Assembly: GCA_963971535.1 (NCBI GenBank)
Contig: OZ020598.1
Coordinates: 95,173,315 to 95,237,314, forward strand
DNA: 64,000 nucleotides
DNA from: Notolepis coatsorum
Taxonomy: Eukaryota > Chordata > Actinopteri > Aulopiformes > Paralepididae
Direction of reading: 5' to 3'
Below are positions 31,923-42,186 of the stretch, in pieces. Within the stretch, counting starts at the first letter, position 1, and each line of letters begins with the position of its first letter. Below the pieces are notes generated by a model. It worked only from the letters and a program-made list of their open reading frames with translations, was not told the origin of the DNA and did not search any database. Made by a program: the position numbers and the translations under genes.

Positions 31923-32820
31923 AGTGGTGTGGTAACATCAGGGTGGGAATTGTACGTGTTGGGGGCATGAGTGCCATTTTTCTTTTACCCTCCAGTATAT
32001 GGTACCCCAAGCCATAACATAACATAGATGAAATGGTTAGGTCCAGAGATCAGTTTAGGTCTCTGGATGTGAGAGGTTATGGATTTAGCCACGTGGATAT
32101 GGTGCATATTCTAGAAAATCTATTTTGACCACTTGTATTCTTGGTCCCCTATTAAGTAAGGCTTATAGACTACAGCTATCGGTCAATACGATGCGGGTGA
32201 ATTGATTATTTGAGTTCTAGTGCTCCAGTTCTTCAAAATGGAAGTCATCGGTAATGATCGCTCATCAGTAAAAGCACAAGCTCAGTCACTGAATGAATAA
32301 TCAGTGCGACTGTGTTGTATTTACACTGACTTGTATTGACTACCGCCATAATTAATAGGCAACTGAGAATAAAAGTGATCAAATTGATTCTCAAGAATCT
32401 GCGTCCTCAGCACGGGTATAGATCCATAACTTCACACATCTAGAGGCCTAATCAGTCTGACATTTTCCTAATGCATAATGCATAATGAAACAGCAAATTA
32501 CGAGCCGTCTGGAGATAGGCCTACAAATATATTCTACCTCACCCAGAATCACAATAGGAGGCCAATGGAAATATAATGTTTTATATAATATAACCAGGTC
32601 GGGAACTAACCATTGTGTCAAACTCATCACGACGACGCCGCTCCCTGGAGACCTTGGAGATTCCCATTACGTGGTTTATGTCAGGAGCAAGGTTCCTCTA
32701 CAAGGTGAACGACTCTGTCCCTGAACCTCTTTCTGTGTTGGTGATGTGGGCTTTCATGAGGGTTTCCATCACGCATCAGTGATTCACATTATCCACATTA
32801 GCACCGCTGCTTTGTCAACC

Positions 32821-32825
<5 letters not shown>
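31923..32825. other. Unassigned spacer
   Basis: About 0.9 kb of A/T-rich sequence with no recognisable repeat or coding motif. Confidence 0.5.

Positions 32826-32884
<59 letters not shown>
32826..32884. repeat. (CT)n microsatellite
   Basis: About 29 CT dinucleotides. Confidence 0.97.
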
Positions 32885-32887
<3 letters not shown>

Positions 32888-33085
32888 CTATCTCCACCTC
32901 CTGCCATTCCTTCTTTTCTTCTTTTTCTCACTTCATTTCCATCCATCTCACCCTGTCACCCCTCTCTCTCTTCTGTCTTTCTCTCTCCAAGTCATTCCGC
33001 CTGTAGAGGAAATTGACCTGGACCTTGTGTCTCATTATGCTCTCCAGGTCTAATTATAACTGCACACGCGTAGGGAGAGAGAGGG

Positions 33086-33206
<121 letters not shown>

Positions 33207-33412
33207 GTGTATGTGTGTGTTTCTAACCTTTATTTTCATAGTGGGAGTATAGATTGGCTAAGCGTAAATGCTCTTTTATATATATAATTATTTTTGTCAG
33301 AGTTTGTCAATCAAACATCCACATAGTCATCCAGCAAATAAAACAATTTATAAATGAAAAAACACAACCAAGGAACAGAGAGGGAGGAACGTGGCTGGGG
33401 ATGAGTGTTGTA

Positions 33413-34363
33413 CTGTTGACCACTAGGAACTGCCCAGTACAACCACAGTCTGACACTGTTGACCACTAGGAGCTGCCCGGTACAACCACAGTCTGACACT
33501 GTTGACCACTAGGAGCTGCCCAGTACAACCACAGTCTGACACTGTTGACCACTAGGAGCTGCCCAGTACAACCACAGTCTGACACTGTTGACCACTAGGA
33601 GCTGCCCGGTACAACCACAGTCTGACACTGTTGACCACTAGGAGCTTCCCAGTACAACCACAGTCTGACAATGTTCACCACTAGGAGCTGCCCAGTACAA
33701 CCACAGTCTGACACTGTTGACCACTAGGAGCTGCCCAGTACAACCACAGTCTGACACTGTTGACCACTAGGAGCTGCCCAGTACAACCACAGTCTGACAC
33801 TGTTGACCAGTAGAAGCTGCCCAGTACAACCACAGTCTGACACTGTTGACCACTAAGAGCTGCCCAGTACAACCACAGTTTGACACTGTGTTGACCACTA
33901 GGAGCTGCCCAGTACAACCACAGTCTGACACTGTTGACCACTAGGAGCTGCCCAGTACAACCACAGTCTGACACTGTTGACCACTAGCAGCTGCCCAGTA
34001 CAACCACAGTCTGACACTGTTGACCACTAGGAGCTGCCTGGTACAACCACAGTCTGACACTGTTGACCACTAGGAGTTGCCTGGTACAACCACAGTCTGA
34101 CACTGTTGACCACTAGGAGCTGTCCAGTACAACCACAGTCTGACACTGTTGACCACTAGGAGCTTCCCAGTACAACCACAGTCTGACACTGTTGACCACT
34201 AGGAGCTGCCCAGTACAACCACAGTCTGACACTGTTGACCACTAGGAGCTGCCCAGTACAACCACAGTCTGACACTGTTGACCACTAGGAGCTTCCCAGT
34301 ACAACCACAGTCTGACACTGTTGACCAGTAAGAGCTGCTCAGTACAACCACGGTCTGACACTG
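33413..34363 (-). repeat. 43-bp minisatellite, array 1, ~22 copies
   Basis: The unit contains GACCACTAGGAGCTGCCCAG followed by TACAACCACAGTCTGACACT. It is the reverse complement of the unit in the 42.2-48.7 kb array. Its right end merges into SINE-like sequence. Confidence 0.97.
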
Positions 34364-34545
34364 AGCAGCTCTACTGGAGCAGTTGAGGGTTGAGAGGCTT
34401 GCTCAAGGGCTCTTTAATGATGGGTGTTGAGGGAGGGGAGAGGGTTATTCATTCACTTCTGTCACCCGTATATCTCTGCCAGTCTGGGAATCAAACCAAC
34501 GCCTTTCTGGTAGCAAGCCCGCTTCTCTAACCTTTAGGCTACGTG
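34364..34545 (-). mobile_element. tRNA-derived SINE, minus strand, flanking the minisatellite
   Basis: Read on the minus strand the head has GGTTAGAGAAGCGGG and a B-box-like GGTTTGATTCC. The body has CCCTTGAGCAAG then CAACTGCTCCAGTAGAGCTG, which runs into the first 43-bp unit. The minisatellite appears to have expanded from the SINE body. Confidence 0.6.
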
Positions 34546-34576
34546 TGTTTATGTGTATCTGTGCACATGGTCCTCT

Positions 34577-34676
<100 letters not shown>

Positions 34677-34957
34677 CGTAGGACATCAATAACAAGTATT
34701 TCTATTTTCTGTTATATATCTTGTCTCTTCTACCTCTAATAAGTGTTTATTTATGCATGTGTGTGTGTGTGTTTATCCAAGTGCAATATCCATAGCTCAG
34801 GAGGCGTAATATTTGTTAAAGGTGATATTTGTGTCAGAATACGATTGTGAAGTATTGTGTTGCTGCAGAGATGCCTTGGCCTACAAATCATAGTCTACAG
34901 AAAACACATTTGTTTACTACAGATCCTTGCGAAAACGATGCCCATGATCATTTGAAT

Positions 34958-35040
34958 GTTTTTCAATGAAAATTAGATGAATGATAATCATTCTGTCTAA
35001 TAATAAATGATTATCATTCATCTTATTTTCATTGAAAAAC
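34958..35040. repeat. Hairpin with ~35-bp arms
   Basis: Arms 34958-34992 and 35006-35040 are near-perfect inverses (GTTTTTCAATGAAAATTAGA and its counterpart) around a 13-base A/T-rich loop. A small foldback element is possible. Confidence 0.85.
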
Positions 35041-35169
35041 AATAAAATTATCATGGTCTACATTTTTTATCATAATGAATCATATTGCAATGGCAAAAAT
35101 TTATCAAAATAATCCTACAATGTTTTATTTATTTTTTCCAAATTGTTCAGCCTGTGTCTGTGTCTGTAT

Positions 35170-35281
35170 TTGCATGCATATGTTTCTGGCTATGTGTGTG
35201 TATGTGTGTGCATGTGTGTCTGTGTGTGCATGTGTTTTTGGTGTGTGCGCACGGGCATGTGTTTGTGTCTGTGTTTGCATG

Positions 35282-35328
<47 letters not shown>

Positions 35329-35333
35329 GTGTG

Positions 35334-35406
<73 letters not shown>
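35170..35406. repeat. GT-rich region with (GT)n cores
   Basis: Degenerate GTGTGTCTGTGTTTGCATG-type sequence is followed by pure GT runs at 35288-35326 and 35337-35406. Confidence 0.95.
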
Positions 35407-35409
<3 letters not shown>

Positions 35410-35799
35410 AGTGTAGTAGTGGGATATTAAAAGTAATTAAATCTTCTTCTCTAACAGCATGTGATTAGATATTTTAGTCCCTTTTGTTGTCGCTGATGCT
35501 GGATGTGCTAATTTCAGCTGCCGGGCCTGATGGGAAAATAAAGGCCTGTAAATAATGTGTTTTTTGCCCCCTCTCTATTCCTGTCCTCTATTCATCTTCT
35601 CCTCTCTGCTCACTCTCTCTTTTCCCTTTTTATCCTTTATTTCACTACCCGTCTTCTCTCCATCTCTCTCTCTTCCCCCCTCTCTCTTTGGCACTCTCTC
35701 TCTTTCAGAATTACTCTTTTCCCCTCTCTGTACCATGTGATTACACAGAATCCTTCCTCACAAATGAAAGTCTCACATTTTCAGGTAGTTTGAGGACAT
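35407..35799. other. Unassigned spacer with CT-rich patch
   Basis: A pyrimidine-rich patch lies at about 35565-35735. No coding motif. Confidence 0.5.
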
Positions 35800-35920
35800 G
35801 GCTCGTTTAGAATGTGCGCTGTATTGGCACGGGGGGGCTGGATATTTGGATAAATGTGGTCATCATGACTCATTGTTGAATGTTTTTCCAATTATCCAGC
35901 GTGCAGCTGATGCTAATGTT

Positions 35921-36377
35921 CAGTTGCTATCGCTATTAGCTCTATCTTTAATTTTTCAAAATGTACAGTTGCTATTGCATGCACTCATCTGTGTTCCACT
36001 ACGCACATGAGTGCATGCTTACCAACTGTCCGTCTGCAACACTACTATCACCAACATCTAAGAAGGGAGATCCCCCCTTGAATGGCCCTTCTAAGGTTTC
36101 TCTCCTCCACACTGCCTGTGGAGCTTTTTTCCCTATTGTTAGGTTTTAGTGAGTTTTTCCTTACCTTCACGTGGGGTATGTCTGGGAGTGCTTGCATTCT
36201 TTCATTTAATTGCATCCATCTAAAAATGTTTGCACCTTATGGTGTTCTTGTTCTGTTCTTGACTTATTGTTATGTTTTCTTCTTGACTTGTTTAAAGAAG
36301 ATCTGTACGGCCCATGGGGACATTAACGTGTGTTGTCGGGCCCTATAAATAAATTTGATTTGATTTGATTTGATTTA
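35921..36377 (+). mobile_element. RTE/Rex3-like LINE 3' end with 11-bp TSD
   Basis: Flanked by ATGCTAATGTT at 35910-35920 and 36378-36388. It contains AAGGTTTCTCTCCTCCACAC, GAGTTTTTCCTTACCTTCAC and the tail AAATAAATTTGATTTGATTT, a layout like the RTE/Rex3 3' UTR in fish. A minus-strand copy lies at 50608-51145. It is 5' truncated and has no protein part. Confidence 0.75.
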
Positions 36378-36565
36378 ATGCTAATGTTTTGGGGCGCCGT
36401 CCCATGTGTCCCGCCGGGACTGTCTCCAGTTTTCCCTCCGCTTAACCATTTCATTACTGACGGTCAATCGGTGTCTAATGTTGGGGGTTTGGCTGAGGCT
36501 TGTTTACCCTTTATACGGCTGGATGGCCTGACGACAGGGCTCAGGACAGGTGTGCATTTGTGAAT

Positions 36566-36712
36566 CTATTAATTGAACATGGGGGACCCTGATGTAGACG
36601 GGACAAACGTTTTTCTCTGGTCTGCATCCCCTTAACAATTGTGTGTATTGGGCTGTGGTAAGTGTGCCTATTCTGCAATATGTTAATAAAGTTTTCGTTC
36701 ATTCATTCGTTT
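36566..36712 (+). repeat. LINE 3' end
   Basis: GAACATGGGGGACCCTGATG, CTGCATCCCCTTAACAATTG and TATTCTGCAATATGTTAATA match the family tail. This copy is the uninterrupted counterpart of the site that ISL2EU occupies at 4629-7590. Confidence 0.85.
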
Positions 36713-37121
36713 ATCCCTTACACGGGTGCACAGGTGTGCCGCAGTGGAGGTTGTTGCATGGCCGCTAGTGGAGCAGTGCTTCACTAGTAATAGACTTTGG
36801 TCAGCAGCCGCCACTGGTGTTCCGTGCTTAGAGAAGCAGGTGGCATCGGCCCTTTGCCCTGACATGGTAGAACGGTATCCCGCCCGGTCGACACCAAGAG
36901 GCGAGTCGGCCCGGCAGGTGGCTGAGTGGGCTGATGAAGCTTATACCGCCGCAGTACAGAATTTAGCAGCAACTAATAACATTGCTTAATTGGCTGCTTA
37001 GTTATGCTGCTCTGATTACATCCTCTTGAAGTTGACAGGCTTCAAATGTGAAAATATATATAATCTTCATACGTTTTTGCCATGTTTTCTATGCAAACTC
37101 GTTTTCTAGTAACTAGTCATT

Positions 37122-37574
37122 TGTTACAATCACGGCCAGGGCCTCTCGCTCTCTCTCCTGCTACTTCCACGCCCTTATATGGGCAGCTTACCTACCCCAG
37201 CTTCCACACGCTGTCACCTGGGATCAATCAACGCACCTGAGACTCGTCAGGTCATCACCAGACCGACAAGAGACCTGGGTTTCCTGCCACTCCCTGTCCG
37301 AGTGTTGCTGCACCTACCTAGGTACGAACCTACCTGCTGCTCTGTCTATTTCTCTGCCTTGTCCTAACCTTATTTTCCTGTGCCCAGGGTGGCCTGCCGC
37401 TCGGTCTACGCTGTCTCCCAAGACACCACCGGCCTGGACGTTCCTGTGGAGCACGAGGAGTGCTCCTGGTCACATCTGTCTACATGGTACCTTGTTGGAT
37501 TAAACAACCTAAAGCGCTCCATGCTCCTCTTCCTGTGTTCTGCTCTTGGGCTCAAGTTAAACGCTACCCTAACA
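37122..37574 (+). mobile_element. Probable solo LTR, ~450 bp
   Basis: It begins TGTTACAATCACGG and ends CTACCCTAACA (TG...CA). There is TTATATGG at 37174, and TTCTGCTCTTGG near the end resembles other fish Gypsy LTR ends, including the one at 52739. Flanking 5-mers (TCATT/GTAAT) do not match clearly. No internal retroelement genes adjoin it. Confidence 0.55.
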
Positions 37575-37594
37575 GTAATTGATGGGTTCAGATA

Positions 37595-37755
37595 AATGTA
37601 GTGGAGTAAAAAGTACAATATTTGCTTTGAAATGTAGTGGAGTAAAAGTATAAAGTTCCCTAAAATGAAAATACTCAAGTAAAGTACAAGTAGCTCGGAA
37701 TTGTAGTTAAGTACATTACATGAGGAAAAAATACTTTAGTTACTTTACACCATTG
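37595..37755. repeat. A/T-rich interspersed repeat, inverted relative to 6238-6610
   Basis: TGTAGTGGAGTAAAAAGTAC and GAAATGTAGTGGAGTAAAAG are the inverse of the motifs at 6290-6340. Confidence 0.7.
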
Positions 37756-37799
37756 CCTGGGAGCCTAAACTAACCCTAACCCTAAACTCTCCCAGGGGG

Positions 37800-38830
37800 A
37801 CGGACACATCCGATATCTAATCAAAAACAACACACACACATTGCACAGTCACCACAGACTCGATGACTCACCTGACAGCATGACCACAGCAGAGAGAGAT
37901 GAAGGCAATAGAGGAACTCGAGAACAATCCACACATCATCATTAAACCAGCAGACAAAGGAACAAAGGATCAACAATAGTCATTGTGGACCAACTGGATA
38001 TAAAACTGGAAACAAACAAAGGCAATTATCAAACACAAAATACTACAAACACATAGCAAACAACATACACAAACACAATTACCACAACTGATACCATACA
38101 CACATCGCTAGAAAACAGAGACTATCTATATGGACTAGATGACCCCAGACCCAGACATTTTTACTTATTACCCAAAATACATCAAAGAAATAGATACATG
38201 GCCTATTCCCTTTGAAGGTCCTCCTGGTAGACAGATTGTACCGAGACAGCAGTAGTGAATAATACAACATCAAGTTTTCAAGTTTCAAGTTTGTTTTTAT
38301 TTGTCACGTATAAAGTACATGTACATTACAGTGAAATGCTTGGTTCTGTGTGAGCCCCTGAGAATGTGCTTCATACAGTAAAAAAGTAAGTAAAAGTGGA
38401 ATAACACTATACAATTTACAATAGGCTATACAAAATAATATACAAACTAAAGTATAACCTAAGTACAACCTAATGAGTAAAATGCAGACAATGAGGTACA
38501 AAATGCAGACAATGAGGTACAAAATGCAGACAATGAGGTACAAAAACCTTTTTTAAGGCAAGGTATAAATGCAAATGAGGTATGAATGTAGTGCAACTAT
38601 TTTAATAAATAGATAAATATGATGTAGTGTTAAAGTGTCTAAAGTGAGTGTTAAGGTGAGTGTTTGTTTAAAGGGGGTGTGTGCATGTGGATGTGTGTGC
38701 AATGTGTGTAGATGGATGGGTTGAGTCATAGAGCATTGCACACTACATAGATTACCACATCAACCCTCTCTCCATCAAGCATCCCAGTTATCTAAAAGAC
38801 ACTTAATGACTCCATCAACAAGATAGGAGG
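37800..38830 (+). pseudogene. Penelope-like element RT fragment, interrupted
   Basis: Broken frames carry ELENNPHIIIKPADKG (about 37915-37965), a typical N-terminal PLE motif. FTYYPKYIKE with PFEGPPGRQIV (about 38160-38240) corresponds to the LPKIHK...PPGRPIVS motif. After an L2 insertion, YIDYHINPLSIKHPSYLKDT (about 38744-38803) follows. Several stops are present and the catalytic motif and GIY-YIG endonuclease are not seen. Confidence 0.65.
38270..38740 (-). mobile_element. L2-like LINE 3' end, minus strand, inside the Penelope fragment
   Basis: It starts with the CAAGTTTTCAAGTTTCAAGT tail, then TTTGTCACGTATAAAGTACA and ACAGTGAAATGCTTGG. Internal CAGACAATGAGGTACAAAAT units are repeated three times (38485-38540). 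Penelope coding sequence resumes on the far side. Confidence 0.75.
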
Positions 38831-38974
38831 ATAATGCATCTGTACGTCCCCGATCTATATGACCACCTGGTGGGACCTGGGCCCCAGGTTGAGGAGTATA
38901 CAGCTTTAGGGAGTCAGTACGGGTGTTTTCTGAACTGCTGCTGCATGGTTTACTGAGGAGTACAGCTTTAGACA

Positions 38975-39282
38975 GCTTTCTCCCTCCCTCCTTCTCTCCC
39001 TCCCTCCTTCTCCCCCTCCCTCCTTCTCTCCCTCCCTCACCCTCCCCCTCCTCCTCCCCCTCTCCCTTCTCTCCCTACTTCTCTCCCTCCCTCCTTCTCC
39101 CCCTCCCTCCTTCTCTCCCTCCCTCACCCTTCCCCTCCTCCCTCCTCCCCCTTCTTTCCCTCCCTCCTCCTCCCCCTCCTCCTTCTCTCCCTCCCTCCTT
39201 CTCCCCCTCCCTCCTTGTCTCCCTTCCTCCTTCTCTCCCTCCCTCCTTCTCTCCCTTCCTCCTTCTCCCCCTTCCTCCTTCA
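38975..39282. repeat. Polypyrimidine tract (CTCCCTCCTT-type)
   Basis: Almost pure C/T for ~300 bp, repeated in variants of TCTCCCTCCCTCCTTC. It continues at 40452-40545 after the L2 insertion. Confidence 0.93.
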
Positions 39283-40450
39283 AGTCAAGTCAAGAGTTTT
39301 ATTTGTCACGGCATACAAGTATACAATGAAATGCGGGTGGTCTTGCCCGCAACAATGTGCAATACAGTAGTACAACATATAATAGAATCCAATAAAACAA
39401 CATTGTGCAATAAACAGGTAACATAGTGGGACATCTCTGTATTTGTACATAGTTATTTACAGAGCATGTAGGACATGCTAGGTCCTTTGGTAGTGCAATA
39501 CACTGTTACTGTTGCTATACTATTTAAAAGTGACCTTTCCTTTCTGGCCATAAGTGTGGGAGTGTGCAGCATGAGTGTGTGCTTGCTCATGTTAAAGTGG
39601 CTGCTAGTGTGTGAGCGTGCACAGCGTGCATGTCGTGTGTGTGCTCATGTGTGCTTGTGTGTGGAGAGTTCAGTGTTCTGTGGCACTCAGTGTTCATTGT
39701 TCAAGGCTCTGATGGCCTGGGGGAAGAAGCTGAGCCGAAGCCTCTCTGTCCTAGTAGCTGGGGTTCACAGGCGTTTGCCTGACCTCAGCAGCTGGAACAG
39801 GCTGTTATTGGGGTGGTGGGGGTCTTTCATTATTCTGCAGGCTCTGGATTTGCACCTCTTGTTGTATAGAACCTGCAGGGGAGGTAGTGCAATACCCGTG
39901 GTACGCTCGGCTGAGCGCACCACTCTCTGTAGGGCCTTCTTGTCCTGTGCCNNNNNNNNNNNNNNNNNNNNNNNNNNNNNNNNNNNNNNNNNNNNNNNNN
40001 NNNNNNNNNNNNNNNNNNNNNNNNNNNNNNNNNNNNNNNNNNNNNNNNNNNNNNNNNNNNNNNNNNNNNNNNNNNNNNNNNNNNNNNNNNNNNNNNNNNN
40101 NNNNNNNNNNNNNNNNNNNNNNNNNNNNNNNNNNNNNNNNNNNNNNNNNNNAGTAGCTGGGGTTCGCAGGCGTTTGCCTGACCTCAGCAGCTGGAACAGG
40201 CTGTTATTGGGGTGGTGGGGGTCTTTCATTATTTTGCAGGCTCTGGATTTGCACCTCTTGTTGTATAGAACCTGCAGGGCAGGTAGTGCAATACCCGTAG
40301 TACGCTCGGCTGAGCGCACCACTCTCTGTAGGGCCTTCTTGTCCTGTGCCGTGCTGTTTCCATACCAGGCAGTGATGTTTCCAGGCAAGATGCTCTCTAC
40401 AGCTCCGGAGTAGAAGGACTGGAGTATCTTCCCCGATACTCTGAACTTCC
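39283..40450 (-). mobile_element. L2 LINE, minus strand, 5' truncated, containing an assembly gap
   Basis: The 3' tail CAAGTCAAGTCAAG abuts the polypyrimidine tract. The 3' UTR is followed (on the minus strand) by RT C-terminal sequence: SAERTTGIALP, LYNKRCKSRACKIMKDPHHP, NNSLFQLLRSGKR. The upstream end is at about 40450, where the pyrimidine tract resumes, so the element inserted into that tract. It differs from the L2 at 985-3310 and is a second family. Confidence 0.85.
39952..40151. other. Assembly gap (200 N)
   Basis: Exactly 200 unknown bases. The 199 bp to the left (39753-39951) and the 199 bp to the right (40152-40350) are nearly identical direct copies, differing at about five positions. 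Confidence 0.99.
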
Positions 40451-40451
40451 T

Positions 40452-40545
40452 TAACTCCTTCCTCCTTCTCTCCCTCCCTCATTCTCCCCCTCCTCCCTCC
40501 TCCCCCTCCCCCTTCTCTCCCTCCCTCCTTCTCCCCCTCCCCCCC
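40452..40545. repeat. Polypyrimidine tract, continued
   Basis: CTCCTTCTCTCCCTCCCTCA-type sequence, the right part of the tract broken by the L2 insertion. Confidence 0.9.
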
Positions 40546-41035
40546 TGGTCTCTGAACTGCTGCCGGACCACTGAACCGCTAACGGCCACTGTGGTAACTG
40601 CAGTGTGAGATTTAAACGTTGATGCGCCGCTACTTTAATAGGCTATCAGTGGGACCGCACACCGCTAGCCCCTGGCTGTGTGTTGTGTGTGTGGGGGGGG
40701 GGACTCATTGAAAGCGAGAGAGTGAGATAGGTAGTGGAGAGAAAGAATGAAAGAGAAAGAGAGAGAGAGAGATGGAGGTAGGCTACCATGACGATGGCCG
40801 TGCTGCTGACTCGTGGTCTCATTGTTGACGGATGACTCGCTTGTGTTCGCTCGTTTCACTCAGCTGCTCATTTATACGAGAAGGATAAAGGACGTGTGAA
40901 GCGATCGAGAGAGAGAGAGAGAGACAGACACACAGACAGACAGCATAATAACATGTGTCGACACACTCCTTGCTCCTCCAAGAGGGACGATTTCTCTCTC
41001 GAGGAAGCCTCCAAGTGTCTGAATCAATATAGGAA
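40546..41035. other. Unassigned spacer
   Basis: Contains a G9 run near 40693 and a GAGA-rich patch at 40745-40775 and 40905-40925. Nothing else is recognisable. Confidence 0.5.
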
Positions 41036-42056
41036 TGAGGGAAGGAATGGATGAATGGAGGGAAGAAGGGAGGGAGATAAGGAGGGAGGGAGAGAAGGAG
41101 GGAGGGGGAGAAGGAGGGAGGGAGGGAAGGAGGGAGGGGGAGAAGGAGGGAGGGGGAGAAGGAGGGAGGGAGGGAAGGAGGGAGGGGGAGAAGGAGAGAG
41201 GGGGAGAAGGAGGGAGGGAGAGAAGGAGGGAGGGAGATAAGGAGAGAGGGGGAGAAGGAGGGAGGGAGAGAAGGAGGGATGCGAGAAGGAGGGCGGGAGA
41301 GAAGGGGGGAGGGAGAGAAGGAGGGAGGGAGAGAAGGAGGGAGGGGGAGAAAGAGGGAGGGAGAGAAGGAGGGAGGGAGAGAAGGAGGGAGGGAGAGAAG
41401 GAGGGAGGGAGAGAGGGAGAGAGGGCGAGAAGGAGGGATGGAGAGAAGGAGGGAGGGAGGGAGAGAAGGGGGGAGGGAGAGAAGGAGGGAGGGAGAGAAG
41501 GAGGGAGGGAGGGGGAGAAGGAGGGATGGAGAGAAGGAGGAAGGGAAGGAGGGAGTGGGGTAAGGAGGGAGGGATAGAAGGAGGAATGGGGAGAAGGAGG
41601 GAGGGAGAGAAGGAGGGAGGGGGAGAAGGAGAGAGGGGGAGAAGGAGGGAGGGAGAGAAGGAAGGATGGAGAGAAGGAGAGAGGGGGAGAAGGAGGGAGG
41701 GAGAGAAGGAGGGATGCGAGAAGGAGGGAGGGAGAGAAGGGGGGGGAGGGAGAGAAGGAGGGAGGGGGAGAAGGACGGAGGGGGAGAATGAGGGAGGGAG
41801 AGAAGGAGGAAGGGAAGGAGGGAGGGAGAGATAGAGGGATGGGGAGAAGGAGGGAGACAAGAAGGAAGGGGGAGAAGGAGGAAGGGAGAGAAGGAGGGAG
41901 GGGGAGAAGGAGGGAGGGAGAGAAGGAGGGATGGGAGAAGGAGGGAGGGAGATAAGGAGGGATGGAGAGAAGGAGGGAGGGGGAGAAGGGGGAGGGAGAG
42001 AAGGAGGGATGGAGAGAAGGAGGGGGGGAGAAGGAGGGAGGGAGATAAGGAGGGAG
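41036..42056. repeat. Polypurine tract, ~1 kb (GAAGGAGGGAGGGAG-type)
   Basis: The plus strand is almost pure A/G, in variants of GAGAGAAGGAGGGAGG with a period of roughly 16-18 bp. It is the complement-type of the tracts at 38975-39282 and 40452-40545. Open frames across it on either strand are compositional. Confidence 0.95.
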
Positions 42057-42109
42057 GTTAAAGTGTCGGGTTTGAGTGAATCAAAATAGAAAAGGGGAGG
42101 GAGAGGGGA

Positions 42110-42186
42110 GGAGGAGGTTTCCCGCTACCACATCAATGATGACTGGAATGCCCTTGAGCAAGGCCCTGAAGCCAACACAACTACTG
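42110..42186 (+). repeat. SINE body fragment at the start of array 2
   Basis: GAATGCCCTTGAGCAAGGCC then CTGAAGCC matches the body of the tRNA-SINE family at 34364-34545, immediately before the first 43-bp unit. Confidence 0.5.

Larger units (their letters stand above)
35800..36995. mobile_element. Second copy (inverted) of part of the 3.6-8.4 kb element
   Basis: 35800-35920 and 36389-36560 match the reverse complement of 7640-7990; 36566-36712 is the LINE 3' end; 36713-36995 matches the reverse complement of 4300-4555. The order is the same as in the first copy but without the ISL2EU insertion. It holds instead an RTE-like insertion at 35921-36377. The element termini are not present, so the copy is partial. 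Confidence 0.8.

Noticed and set aside
37769..37792. CTAACCCTAACCCTAA considered as interstitial telomere repeat
   Set aside because: Only two to three units; too short to separate from chance.
39475..40413. 312-aa plus-strand frame spanning the gap
   Set aside because: It is antisense to L2 RT sequence and includes 200 unknown bases.
41024..41860. Long Ser/Pro/Leu-rich and Arg/Glu/Gly-rich frames
   Set aside because: Pure compositional artefacts of a polypurine/polypyrimidine tract, open on both strands.
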